64,000 nt of DNA from Streptomyces sp. NBC_00358 (GCF_036099295.1 NZ_CP107976.1:2604001-2668000); one strand, 5' to 3'. Shown: positions 50,137 through 58,947, numbered from the stretch's first letter. Notes: generated by a model not told the origin, from the letters alone. Translations and numbers: made by a program.

Positions 50137-50333
50137 GCCTCGAGCCGATCGGCGCGAATCACGAAGGCCCGGGCCAGGGACCGCCGTCACCTGTGGCAGC
50201 CACCGCACCTGCGGCCCGAGGTTCGTACGCGGCGCGTTCGGGGCACGCTAACGGCGTGTACGGCCCGGCGACCGATCAGGAGCAGCCGCCGCTCGGTTCA
50301 GACATTCGGCCACCACCCGAGAGTTCAGCCCGC

Positions 50334-51017
50334 TCACCTGGCGAAGGCGAGGTTGTGCATCCGAGCGATGCCGAGCATGGCGTGGTGAACGCCATCGCCT
50401 TTGAGCCGGCAGTCTCGGAGGATCTTCCAGGTCTTCATTCGCGCGAAGACGTGCTCGACGCGGGCGCGGACCTGCTTGTGGGACTTGTTGTGTGCTTCCT
50501 TCGATTCCGGAAGATCTTGGCCCTTCCGTCGGCGGTGGGGCATGACGAGCCCGGTGCCGGGATAGCCGCCGTCGGCGATCGTCGTGGTCCTGCCGACGGC
50601 GGCTTTGGCGCCGGATTCCGCCCATGCCTTGCCGTCGTTGCGGTTCCCGGCGAGAGGTCGGCCCACCACGACGACCAGGCAGGTGTCGGCGTCGATGACG
50701 ACCCGGTGGTTGGTCGAGTACCGGTAGTTCTTGGACTGTTCCGCCACTGTCTGGTCCCGGGTCGGAACCGCCGACTTGGACACGCCGAAGAGCGGGGTGA
50801 TCTGATGCATCGTCACGTTTGTTCGCCAGTAGGCCGCGACCAGCAGGGCCCAGTCCTCCAGCGGAAGCCTCCAGGGACGGCCCCTGCGGATCGCATCCGC
50901 TCCCTCACGCCGCAGTACAGTCACCAGCCGGCCGAACAGGCGAGGACTCAGCCCGGAGAACGGGGCTATCCAAGACGGCGCCGACGCCGTGATCACACCT
51001 GCCACGGAAAAGATCAT
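50334..51017 (-). mobile_element. IS5-family transposase with internal deletion
   Basis: A 227-codon frame. N-terminal IAPFSGLSPRLFGRLVTVLRR and C-terminal RVRARVEHVFARMKTWKILRD are typical of streptomycete IS5-group transposases. Intact relatives have about 30 more codons between PLFGVSKSA and PTRDQTVAEQSKNYRYS, ending in VDGTL with the first DDE aspartate. Here the two segments are joined directly and in frame, so the first catalytic Asp is gone and the protein should be inactive. The second Asp region (ADGGYPGTG) and the Glu (RVEHVF) remain. Terminal inverted repeats were not found by eye. Confidence 0.8.
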
Positions 51018-51046
51018 CCCTCGACAACGCTGCCGCGGGGTAAGCG

Positions 51047-51301
51047 TCAGTCGCTCAGCAGCTCGTCCAGGCGCTGGACAGACCTCGGGGTGTCCATTTC
51101 GTCTGCCAGTGCCACCAGTCGAGCGTGGTACTGCCGGGTGATGGGCAAGGCGTCTTCATAGATCCACGAGCACATCGTGTCGAAGGCCAAGACCTCCTCA
51201 CCATGCGAGAGCAGGTGGCGAACGTCCGTGATGACAGCCTCCGCGGTGAGCGGCGACTCCTCCAGAAGCTCAACCACACGTGCTCGATGCAACAGGCTCA
51301 C
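51047..51301 (-). CDS. MafI-like immunity protein, orphan
   Basis: An 84-residue helical acidic protein: VVELLEESPLTAEAVITDVRHLLSHGEEVLAFDTMCSW and LPITRQYHARLVALADEMD. The helix pattern, the HGE...LAFDTMC segment and the size match MafI-type immunity proteins that neutralise polymorphic toxins. No cognate toxin gene adjoins it; the neighbours are the IS5 remnant and decayed sequence. Start at 51301; family identification is by recall and moderate. Confidence 0.5.
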   Translation of the reverse strand: MSLLHRARVVELLEESPLTAEAVITDVRHLLSHGEEVLAFDTMCSWIYEDALPITRQYHARLVALADEMDTPRSVQRLDELLSD

Positions 51302-52532
51302 GAGCTCTCCCCCTTGCCAGAACTCAACGGACCGATGAGATTCGGCATCCTCGCCTCCAGCCAGGGAGTTGTCGACTCACCCGCCCATAGCGGGACAACG
51401 CTTAGCCGTAATGCACTTCAACGTCGAGAGGCCCCTGTTGCCTGTCCTGCGGGCTCTGGCCGGACGGCGACAGAACTTCCTCCGACTACCCTCTGACCGG
51501 ACCGTTCGACCCGGCCGGGCTTCTCGTCGGCATAGCTGACGTATTCGGCTCCGGCACACCATTCGCCATCGCCCGGCCTACTCCATCGCCTTCATGGCGC
51601 CGACCGCGTGATTCTCGGCCTGCCGCTCGGCACCGCCCTCGGCGTCCTTCAGGTCCTCGACGACCACTCCGCGGCGCATCTGCTCCTCGCCATCGGACTT
51701 TCCGCCGTCGCCACGGCGGCAGTCCTCACCACGCGGTACGGGCGACTGGTCGTGTCGTCGTTGCGGGGCGTCACCAGAAGGGCGTAACCGTCCGGCCCCA
51801 GGCCCAAGGAACGATCTCCACGAAGCCGGCACTCGACATTGACATCGACCGGCTGATCCGCAACACCTACAATGTGCTGCTCACGCGGGGCATGGTCGGT
51901 CCAGCGCCTGGACGACCTCCGGTCTCCCCAGCGTCTCGCCCTTCTCCATCTCGCCGAACAACGACCAGTCCCAGCACAGTCGTTCACCGAGCGCCCTCAG
52001 GTCGCCTCGCTCCCGGCGCGTAGCGTCCGCAACTCCTCGGCGAACCGCCGGCGTGGCTCCTGGCTGCGGCCGGTGACGACACGTCGCTGCGACACACGAC
52101 CGCCTCCCCTCCAAGCGGCTGGCCCGTGGTCGACGCGAAGAAGGCATGGGGTCGGCTCCGTACGACGGGAAGCGCAGCTCCTCCACAACTCGGTGGGGCG
52201 ACCATCCTGGCCGCATTCTCGTAACATTCGCACCTAGCAGACGAATTCACCCCGTATGGCCGGGGTGTGAAATCAGGCAGGTCCGCACGGACCAGCACCC
52301 CGACGCCTCCCACCGCGCGAGCTGTGACCCACACACATCGGGAGTGTCGTCGATCACTTGAAGCACGGCAGCGGGACGCAACAGGGCATGAGGCGGCAGG
52401 GTTGGAGCGTCCCAAGCGATCCCAAGTGAGCACCAGATGTCTGTTCCTGACGGGATCTCAACTGGTGTCACCACATGTCCCACGGATAGCGTTGCTTTAC
52501 TCGCGCAACCCCCACCTCAACAGGAGTCCCAA
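51302..52532. other. decayed region with gene fragments, no intact gene
   Basis: About 1.2 kb of sequence with broken frames. One hydrophobic frame at about 51594-51786 (VILGLPLGTALGVLQVL..., ending RRA stop) looks like the C-terminus of a small membrane protein. The DUF2075 fragment at 51806-51899 follows. The segment 52168-52231 resembles 58293-58352, including the shared CATTCTCGTAACA. The start of the downstream operon's promoter must lie between 52300 and 52520, but no clear -35/-10 pair stands out. Confidence 0.45.
51806..51899 (+). pseudogene. C-terminal fragment of a third DUF2075 gene
   Basis: About 50 bp reading DIDRLIRNTYNVLLTRGMVG match copy B at 60936-60995 almost base for base (K to N is one of few changes). 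The preceding 45 bp align with small gaps (AAGGA, CGATCT, ACGAAG). After 51899 the similarity stops. No other part of the gene is present nearby, so this is a relic of a third copy. Confidence 0.8.
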
Positions 52533-53189
52533 GTGAACCGCCCCGCCCGGCTCGCCGTAGTCGCGCTCACCGCATCCACGGCCCTGCTGCTGACCGCCTG
52601 CAGCTCGGGAGGGGGCGACGGCTCCTCCTCGGACAAGATCAAGGGTGCTGACACCGGTGGTGAGAAGACCTCAGCGAGCGCGAGTGCTTCCGCTCGGGCG
52701 GGGCAGGACGGAGCCGGGCGACCGAAGATCACACTCTCCAAGGGCTTCCAGGCGAACTTCGAAGGCTGGACGAACAGCGATCCGAAGCTCCAGGCGATCC
52801 TGAACGACGGCCGGGAGGAACTGAGGTCGAAGTACGCGGCGATCATCAAGTCGAACCCGGACTCGGACGCAGTGGCGTTCTACAACTCTGGGACTTCCCT
52901 TGCCTCCGCCCGCGAGTGGATCAAAAGCTTCACCGACACCGACGACGGTCTGATCGGCAAGGTCACGGTCTACAACCCGCAGGTCCACATCAACGACAGC
53001 GGTTCGGGCGTGCTCTTCTACTGCGTCGACGAACGCAAGGCGTCCACGAAGAACCGCAAGACCGGCAAGGTCACGACCACCCCCGACAAGCCCGAGTCCG
53101 TGCTCCAGTACCGCGCGAGGCTGGACAAGACCTCACAGGGCGTCTGGAAGAACGTATCCCTGACGACCGTCGCCGGGGGCTGCAACTGA
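52533..53189 (+). CDS. lipoprotein, first gene of WXG operon
   Basis: A 218-residue lipoprotein: basic start, hydrophobic core and lipobox LLTAC, then a Ser/Gly/Asp/Ala linker to about residue 75 and a globular domain (ITLSKGFQANFEGW ... FYCVDERKAS). GTG 52533 lies seven bases after AGGAG; a longer frame to 52437 is unsupported. Its TGA overlaps the next ATG (TGATG). It opens a seven-gene coupled operon with WXG100-like proteins and would be anchored outside the membrane. Confidence 0.75.
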   Translation: MNRPARLAVVALTASTALLLTACSSGGGDGSSSDKIKGADTGGEKTSASASASARAGQDGAGRPKITLSKGFQANFEGWTNSDPKLQAILNDGREELRSKYAAIIKSNPDSDAVAFYNSGTSLASAREWIKSFTDTDDGLIGKVTVYNPQVHINDSGSGVLFYCVDERKASTKNRKTGKVTTTPDKPESVLQYRARLDKTSQGVWKNVSLTTVAGGCN

Positions 53190-54265
53190 TGCCGTCCACA
53201 GCGAGGGCCTGCGGCCTCGTCGTCGTATCCGTTTCCGCTCTGCTCCTCGCCTCCCCGTCGGCCTTCGCGATCGGCGACAAGAAGGGTCAGGCTCCCCCGC
53301 CTTCGGGTCCGACCGGCGATTCGTCCGGCAGCACACTGACGGCCAAGGCCACCCACACCGGCATCAAGGTCACGCAGGTGAGCGGTGGCGCCTCGGGGAC
53401 CTCGCCCAAGGCCCTCGCCCCCGTGGACCCCAACTGGAAGCCCCCGGCGTGCTGGTACGAACCGGTGGCCACGCCGCAGGCACTCAAGGCGGCGGTGGCC
53501 CGCCTCAAGAAGAACCCCAACACGGACCTGGTGCCAGTCACGCCCACGCTGAGTTGGGGCGAGGACCTGATGGTGGACCACTACGAGAAGGGCAAGGCGG
53601 AGAACGGCAGCGGGGACGGCTACGAGAACTACAACCTCGGCAAGGACGGCATGTTCTGGCGTGGGGTGATCAATCAGGACAGGGCGAACGACCCGGAGTC
53701 GTACGACTGCGAGGACACCCTGTTCTGGCAGAACGCCAGGACACTCCCCGCCAACAAGCACGCCCCCACCCCTGACATCCTCGCCGCCTACGCCTACAAC
53801 AAGATCAAGGTTCCGGAGACGGAGATCGAGGCGAAGCCGGCCACCAAGTCCACGGTCAACGTGCCGACTTGGGTATGGCTGGACAAGGGCACCTTCAAGC
53901 CGGTCAAGGTCCGCGCCGAGCTGGCGGCCGCGGGAGTGTGGGCGGAGACGACGGCGAAGCCGATCGCCCTCCACCTGAACGCGGGCACGGGCGACTCCGA
54001 GACCTACCCCGCCTCCGGTGACTGCGCGATCAACGACGACGGCTCCATCGGCACCCCGTACACCAAGGGCGACGCCGGCAGGACCCCGCCGTGCGGCATC
54101 ACCTACCTGCGGGCCACGGACGGCAAGCCGTACCGGCTGAGCGCGTCCATCACCTGGCAGATCTCCTGGCGGGGCAGCGGCGGCGCCGCGGGCGACCTGC
54201 CGGACGGCACGTTCGGGACCACCCAGGACATGAACGTCCAGGAGATCCAGTCCGTCAACCGCTAG
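53189..54265 (+). CDS. secreted protein of unknown function
   Basis: A 358-residue protein with a signal peptide of about 27 residues (LVVVSVSALLLASPSAFA). The mature protein has a linker, a CWYEPVATPQALKAAVARL segment, WGEDLMVDHYEKGKAENG and a C-terminal beta-rich part with three cysteines (SGDCAIN, TPPCGIT). No known catalytic motif. It is coupled to the lipoprotein by TGATG and followed, after a 19-nt gap with GGGGGAA, by the WXG-like gene. It probably acts on the outer face together with the lipoprotein. Confidence 0.7.
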   Translation: MPSTARACGLVVVSVSALLLASPSAFAIGDKKGQAPPPSGPTGDSSGSTLTAKATHTGIKVTQVSGGASGTSPKALAPVDPNWKPPACWYEPVATPQALKAAVARLKKNPNTDLVPVTPTLSWGEDLMVDHYEKGKAENGSGDGYENYNLGKDGMFWRGVINQDRANDPESYDCEDTLFWQNARTLPANKHAPTPDILAAYAYNKIKVPETEIEAKPATKSTVNVPTWVWLDKGTFKPVKVRAELAAAGVWAETTAKPIALHLNAGTGDSETYPASGDCAINDDGSIGTPYTKGDAGRTPPCGITYLRATDGKPYRLSASITWQISWRGSGGAAGDLPDGTFGTTQDMNVQEIQSVNR

Positions 54266-54284
54266 ACGATCACACGGGGGAACA

Positions 54285-54587
54285 ATGAGTGACATTCGCA
54301 TCGACTTCGATGTGCTTGATCGGGTCCGCCGGGACATCAAGCACATCGGCGAGCTCATGGAGGGTCCTGGCAAGGAGATGGACGAGGTGGACGGCGACTC
54401 CATGGGCGTGAGCATGCTGGCCGCGCGCATGAACGACTTCGGGGACGAGTGGTCGTACGGGATCAAGCAGATCAAGAAGTTCTCCGGTGCGGCGGTCAAA
54501 GAACTCGACAAGATAAAGAGGGCTTTCGAGCAACTCGACGACAAGCTGGACGAAGAACTGCGGAAGTCACGGGAGAAGCACGCGTGA
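54285..54587 (+). CDS. WXG100-like helical hairpin protein
   Basis: A 100-residue all-helical protein (MSDIRIDFDVLDRVRRDIKH). The centre reads NDFGDEWSYGIKQIKK, with a Trp between two helices like the WXG turn of ESAT-6 family proteins, here W-S-Y-G. Size equals the family norm. It has its own site GGGGGAA. It overlaps the next gene by GTGA, the usual pairing for small and large T7SS substrates. No ESX secretion core (EccC etc.) is in the window. Confidence 0.7.
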   Translation: MSDIRIDFDVLDRVRRDIKHIGELMEGPGKEMDEVDGDSMGVSMLAARMNDFGDEWSYGIKQIKKFSGAAVKELDKIKRAFEQLDDKLDEELRKSREKHA

Positions 54588-55858
54588 GCGACCTGTTCTC
54601 GTGGACGTCTCCGACGCAGACCTCACCGCTGAAAGACCGGTTCCCTGCCGTGGGATTCGTCCCCTGCCCGGGTGAACCCAACACCGCCAAGCACGTGGCG
54701 GGCATCGTGCAGCGCACCGCCAAGGCGCTGACCGAGATATCCGACGTCCTGCGCGGCACAGGCGAGGGGGACTGGGAAGGTCGCCACGCCGAGGCGTTCC
54801 GGGCGCAGTTCGACGACGACTTCCTGCCCAAGGTCGACAGGGCGAAACGATCATTCAGCAAGGCCGCCACGGCGCTGGACGACTGGGCCGACGCGATGCC
54901 GGGGTGGCAGCGCAAGGCAGAGGTCCTGGAGACACGGGCACAGGACGCCCAGGACGCGCTGCACGCCGCGAAAGAGAAGCTCGCCGGACTGCCGCCCAAG
55001 CCGCTGCTCGACCTGCCGCCGAAGGACGACACCGAGGCGCGCAAGCAGGACAAGACCGAGAAGGACAGATCCGCGGCGGAGTTGGCGGCGACCACGGCCG
55101 AGTCGGATCTCGATCGGATACGCGCCGAGGCGCGCAAGCTGGCCGACGACTACGACGTGGACGGCCGGGCCGTCGCAAGACGTCTCGACAAGGCGATGAA
55201 CATCGCGCCGAACGAGCCCGGCGCCCTCCACAGACTGGGCGATGCCCTCCTCGATATCGGCAAGGCGATGAACGGGCTCGACGAGATCGTCGCCCGGACC
55301 GTGGACGCGGCCGTGGCCGACGCCGTCAAATGGCTCGCACAACACGCCAACTCCATCGCGGCTCTCGGCGACGTCCTCGCGACCGTGAGCGCAGTTCTGG
55401 GCGCGATATCGCTCGCCATCCTCCTCGTCGCGCCGGTCACCGGCCCGCTGGCCCCCGCGTTCGCGGCGGCGGCCGCGACCGTCGGGGTCACGTCAGGTGC
55501 CTTCGCACTCGGCGCACTGGGATTGCACGCCACCGCACGAGCTGTCGGCGGCGACTCCGTGGTCTCCAACCGGACACTGGCCGAGGACGCCCTCGGCGTG
55601 CTGCCGTTCGGGGGCGCGTTCAAGGGCATCTCGAAGGTCGTCGCAGCCAGTCGCGCGGCGGATGCGGCGGCCAACTTCGGCCTGGTGGACACGGTCGCCG
55701 CCTTCATCGCCGACCCGACCGCACTGGGATACTTCGCTCCCAAGGACGACCGGCAGACCATCGAGGCAGCTCTGCCAGGCGGCGATCTGCTCGTAGCATT
55801 CGAGAACGCCTGGAAGACCGGCAGCGACAAGGACAGAGCAGCCAGGCAGGAGAAGTGA
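54584..55858 (+). CDS. putative T7SS-secreted large WXG-type protein
   Basis: A 424-residue protein. The N-terminal 100 residues hold a W-E-G turn (EGDWEGRHAEAFRAQFDDDFLP) between helices, like large WXG/LXG-type substrates. A charged helical stretch (AARAE/KDR-rich, 120-220) follows, then a hydrophobic region (about 245-310) with two or three membrane-like helices, ending in a short hydrophilic tail without a recognisable toxin domain. GTGA overlap upstream and downstream. It may be a secreted scaffold or pore-type effector; that is inference. Confidence 0.7.
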   Translation: MSDLFSWTSPTQTSPLKDRFPAVGFVPCPGEPNTAKHVAGIVQRTAKALTEISDVLRGTGEGDWEGRHAEAFRAQFDDDFLPKVDRAKRSFSKAATALDDWADAMPGWQRKAEVLETRAQDAQDALHAAKEKLAGLPPKPLLDLPPKDDTEARKQDKTEKDRSAAELAATTAESDLDRIRAEARKLADDYDVDGRAVARRLDKAMNIAPNEPGALHRLGDALLDIGKAMNGLDEIVARTVDAAVADAVKWLAQHANSIAALGDVLATVSAVLGAISLAILLVAPVTGPLAPAFAAAAATVGVTSGAFALGALGLHATARAVGGDSVVSNRTLAEDALGVLPFGGAFKGISKVVAASRAADAAANFGLVDTVAAFIADPTALGYFAPKDDRQTIEAALPGGDLLVAFENAWKTGSDKDRAARQEK

Positions 55859-55866
55859 GCCGCACG

Positions 55867-56502
55867 ATGAAAGACCCGGAAATACTGTCCCGATTCGACG
55901 GGCGAGGCCACGTCGAGTTCCTCCTCGGCGGCTTCGAAGGCAGCCAATCCAACAAGATCACGGCGATCGGCTTCGAGTTCGGCTACGACCTCCAGGTAAC
56001 CGAGATGCCCAGCAAGAGCACCATCCGCCTGGTCTTCGTGCGAAACGATTCCCCGACAGCTCGACAGCGTGCCCAGCAGACTCAGGACCGACTCGGCGCG
56101 GGAGGCCCACTCCTGCCGACGTGGGACGCTCCCGCCGCACGGCCGGGCACGACCCGGCCCGTCACGGCCGAAGAGATGACGTCGGCGCGCCGGGGTGTGA
56201 CCGCCTACGAAGCCAACGGGACAAAGAGATTTGCCCTCGTCGTCGCACTGCTCAGTCTCGGGTGCTTCGTCGTCGCAGGAATGCTGCGGGACCGGCCGGG
56301 CGCGGCGCTCGCTGTGCTGGTGGTGTTCGCCATCCCGTTGGCCGTGACCGCGGCATTGATCCCTCGATGGATGAAGCGCTGGTACGAGAAGAACCGGCGG
56401 CTGGTGGATCTCTACGACCAGCAGCGGATCGGCCAGGTCGGGCCCCCGCCGCCACCGCCCGGCCCCTCCGACCGGCATCCTGGCACAGGGAACGGACAGT
56501 GA
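55867..56502 (+). CDS. membrane protein of WXG operon
   Basis: A 211-residue protein: soluble N-terminal domain (DPEILSRFDGRGHVEFLLGG ... IRLVFVRND), then two hydrophobic helices (FALVVALLSLGCFVVAG and AALAVLVVFAIPLAVTAAL) and a Pro-rich tail. GTG 55855 overlaps the preceding stop and would add four residues; ATG 55867 is preferred for its spacing to AGGAG, though neither is ideal. Its TGA overlaps the next ATG. Function unknown. Confidence 0.65.
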   Translation: MKDPEILSRFDGRGHVEFLLGGFEGSQSNKITAIGFEFGYDLQVTEMPSKSTIRLVFVRNDSPTARQRAQQTQDRLGAGGPLLPTWDAPAARPGTTRPVTAEEMTSARRGVTAYEANGTKRFALVVALLSLGCFVVAGMLRDRPGAALAVLVVFAIPLAVTAALIPRWMKRWYEKNRRLVDLYDQQRIGQVGPPPPPPGPSDRHPGTGNGQ

Positions 56503-57194
56503 TGCGGATCGACTTCTCGGTACCGGCCGAGTTCGAGGAAGTGCCGCTGGGCATGGACTTCGACGCGGCTTGGGCCGAGGTGAACGCCCGAAGCGCGTAC
56601 GGATCCCTGACAGCCGCGAGGGACGAGCAGCGGCTGACGGAGATGGCGCGGGCACTGCAGCGGATATCGCGTTTCCTCGACGACAGCGGGGTGGTGTATG
56701 CCGCCAACTGCCTGCACTCCTTCGAGGGCGAGCTCTCCTTGGGCTCGCTCGCTGTCGCGCTCGTGGACTATCCCTACGGCGACGACGCCGCCACAGCAGC
56801 CCGAGGGAGTCTGCGAGGCGTCCTGGCAACGCGGGGGGAAGGCTGGACCGGAACGGTGATCGACGCTCCGTGCGGCAAGGCCGCCGTCTTCACCGGTGGC
56901 CAGAGCCATGTCCTTCCTCCGACGTTCTCGCCTACCGGTGAGGAGATCGAGGTACTCACCGCCGAGTTCCACGCGATGATCCCGGTCGTCTCCGAGGGCG
57001 GAGGCGAACAGCGCATGTGCCTGATCGCCTTCTCCACACCCCAGATCACTCACTGGGAGCGGTGCTACGCACCGGTCATGGCCGACGTGCTGCGAAGCCT
57101 CCGCTTCATCGAGTTCGAGCAGTACAGCGCCGGCACCGACGCCGCCCCACCCACGAAGTCCGCGGAGGCTTCAGGGCAGTCGGTTCGCTCGTGA
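56502..57194 (+). CDS. hypothetical soluble protein of WXG operon
   Basis: A 230-residue protein with no signal peptide or membrane helix: MRIDFSVPAEFEEVPLGMDFDAAWAEV at the start and an ERCYAPVMADVLRSLRF helix near the end. The size and character suggest a chaperone- or adaptor-like factor (EspG-like roles exist in T7SS operons), but no sequence motif supports this. Coupled at both ends by TGATG. Its last 30 codons were duplicated downstream (see 58147-58240). Confidence 0.6.
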   Translation: MRIDFSVPAEFEEVPLGMDFDAAWAEVNARSAYGSLTAARDEQRLTEMARALQRISRFLDDSGVVYAANCLHSFEGELSLGSLAVALVDYPYGDDAATAARGSLRGVLATRGEGWTGTVIDAPCGKAAVFTGGQSHVLPPTFSPTGEEIEVLTAEFHAMIPVVSEGGGEQRMCLIAFSTPQITHWERCYAPVMADVLRSLRFIEFEQYSAGTDAAPPTKSAEASGQSVRS

Positions 57195-58129
57195 TGGCAG
57201 CTGTGGAGCCGGGCGCCGAAGCAGGCATGAGCGGTGCCGCCGAGGATGAGTCGTTGAAGAGGCGTACGCGTCACCCCGTCCCGCTCGCGGTCAGCATCGG
57301 CTGCTACGTGCTCGCGGCGATCGCGGGGCTGTTCCTCCTGGCGGACGACTTCGGTCCTGCCCTGTTGGTGCCCCTGTGGATCGTGCACGGCGTGCTGCTC
57401 ATCCTGCTGATCCGGAAGCTGGGCGCCAAGGAGTCCAGCACGTGCACGGCGCTGTTCGTCGTGATCACCTCGCTGATGTCCGTGTACGTTGCCACCATGG
57501 CACGCGACGATCTCACGCTGCAGCAGCGCGGGGAGAAGGTCACGGCCACCGTCGTGAAGAAGTGGCGCGACCCGGCCCAAGGGCGCAAGGGCCGCGACTA
57601 CAACTACACACTGGAACATCAGGACCGCACCAAGGTACCGGGACCAGCCATGAAGACGACGTCCGACCGCTACGACATCGGCCAGAAACTGACCGTGCTC
57701 GAGGACCCGCGGGGCGAACTCCGCCCCCAGACACCGGGCCAGGTGGACGCAACGGGCGAGTCGCTCGGATCAGGTGCGCTCGCGCTTGCCGCACTCGGCG
57801 CCGTCGGCTGGATGACCTGGCGGGGGTCGGACACCGCGAGACGGCGGGACCATGGAATGCCGTCGGCCGGCATGCGCAAGGCGTACAAGGCCGTCACCGG
57901 CAACCACACCACGGGGGAAGAGCAGGAGGAGAAGCTCCGCGAAGCCCTATGCACGTACCCCGCCGACCGCCGTGGCTACATCAAGGTCCAGCCCGAGGAC
58001 TACCCCGACCTGCCGCAGCAACGAGCCGCCCGGATCGCCTGGGAGATGGGCCTGCGCGCGGAGGCCATAGGCAACCGGGGTTCGTGGCGCTTCAAGGAAA
58101 CCGTGATCGAGGAAGTCCCGCACGACTGA
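57194..58129 (+). CDS. membrane protein, DUF3592-like, of WXG operon
   Basis: A 311-residue protein. Three hydrophobic helices lie at about 32-52, 58-75 and 82-101, followed by a beta-rich domain (EKVTATVVKKWRD ... YTLEHQD) like DUF3592, and a further helix (ALALAALGAVGWMTW). The C-terminal 110 residues contain YKAVTGNHTTGEEQEEKLREAL and YIKVQPEDYPDLPQQRAARIAWEMG. Coupled upstream by TGATG; last gene of the operon. Function unknown. Confidence 0.65.
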   Translation: MAAVEPGAEAGMSGAAEDESLKRRTRHPVPLAVSIGCYVLAAIAGLFLLADDFGPALLVPLWIVHGVLLILLIRKLGAKESSTCTALFVVITSLMSVYVATMARDDLTLQQRGEKVTATVVKKWRDPAQGRKGRDYNYTLEHQDRTKVPGPAMKTTSDRYDIGQKLTVLEDPRGELRPQTPGQVDATGESLGSGALALAALGAVGWMTWRGSDTARRRDHGMPSAGMRKAYKAVTGNHTTGEEQEEKLREALCTYPADRRGYIKVQPEDYPDLPQQRAARIAWEMGLRAEAIGNRGSWRFKETVIEEVPHD

Positions 58130-58146
58130 GCCGGGCACACGACGCT

Positions 58147-58240
58147 CCGTGCGGCGAGGCCACTCACGAAGTCCACGGAGGCTTCCGAGCAGTCGCTCCA
58201 CTCGTAAAGGCAGTCGTGGGATCGGGCGCGGATGCCGCAC
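58147..58240 (+). repeat. decayed duplicate of the 57.1-57.2 kb gene junction
   Basis: About 90 bp align with 57140-57235: CACGAAGTCC(A/G)CGGAGGCTTC, GCAGTCG, CTCGT, GGCAG and CGGGCGC occur in the same order and spacing. In the downstream copy the junction GTGATGG has become GTAAAGG, so the ATG is gone. The operon once had at least a partial second copy of its last genes, now lost. Confidence 0.7.
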
Positions 58241-58429
58241 CGTGTTCGAAAGGCTCGCCGCCGGTGTGGAAGGTGTGGAACGACCTCCGTGCCACGGGGA
58301 AGCACAGCCCCATCCACAGCTTGGCCGTCCGCATCCGAGCTCATTCTCGTAACACCCGGACTACGCGGCGCAGTTCGTCCAGCGCACCCAGGTGACGGAT
58401 TCCGCAGGACCGAACGGACGAGGATGCAG
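58241..58429. other. intergenic region before two small genes
   Basis: No gene. Contains the segment 58293-58352 resembling 52168-52231 with CATTCTCGTAACA in common, possibly a shared promoter-proximal block. The site GGACGAGG lies before the next gene. Confidence 0.35.
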
Positions 58430-58720
58430 ATGCCCCCCACGCCCCGACACCCGGACCACGTGACGACGCCTCACCCCGCAACCGCCCAGTACCCCCCGCC
58501 GACCCCCGCCCCGAAGATCCAGGAAGCCCTCGATGCCCGCGACGCCCTCGCCGACCCCCTTTCCCAGGCCGGCATCCAGCTTTCCGCGATGGACATCCGC
58601 ACCCCCTGGGCGGACGACCGCAAGGCCGAAGCCCGGTACGCACTCGTCCACCTCGGCGTGTGCTCGGCCCCCATCGCCCTCCTGCTCGCGGACGTGATCA
58701 CGAAGGGGATCGCCGGGTGA
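58430..58720 (+). CDS. small hypothetical protein
   Basis: A 96-residue protein: a Pro/Thr-rich N-terminal third, then IQEALDARDALADPLSQAGIQLSAMD and WADDRKAEARYALVHLGVCSAPIALLLADVI, a pattern I associate with small streptomycete proteins of unknown role. ATG 58430 sits 7 nt after GAGG; ATG 58424 is possible. It overlaps the next gene by GTGA, so the two are a unit. Confidence 0.6.
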   Translation: MPPTPRHPDHVTTPHPATAQYPPPTPAPKIQEALDARDALADPLSQAGIQLSAMDIRTPWADDRKAEARYALVHLGVCSAPIALLLADVITKGIAG

Positions 58721-58947
58721 CAGAGGACGCCGACGGGATCCCCTCCGTCGGTGCGACCGTCCACGACACCGCCCGCGACCGCGTCGGACGAGTCATGGGC
58801 CATATCGGCCCGTACGTCCAACTCCGCCCCCTCGCAGGTGGCATCGAATGGGACGCCGACCCGAACCACCTCCGCCCTCTCACCCCGGCCGAATTGCTGA
58901 GCGCCCGGGTCGCCGAAGCGAACGCCCGCAGCAGACAGCACAGATGA
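58717..58947 (+). CDS. small hypothetical protein, beta-rich
   Basis: A 76-residue protein: GATVHDTARDRVGRVMGHIGPYVQLRPL resembles a small SH3/PRC-barrel-like strand pattern, and the C-terminal half is helical (AELLSARVAEANARS). GTG 58717 overlaps the previous stop. It probably acts with its partner; function unknown. Confidence 0.6.
   Translation: MTEDADGIPSVGATVHDTARDRVGRVMGHIGPYVQLRPLAGGIEWDADPNHLRPLTPAELLSARVAEANARSRQHR

Noticed and set aside
51881-52216. A 111-codon minus-strand frame containing WDWSLFGEMEKGETLGRPE
   Set aside because: Only a short middle part looks protein-like, there is no ribosome-binding site, and it overlaps the DUF2075 relic on the other strand.
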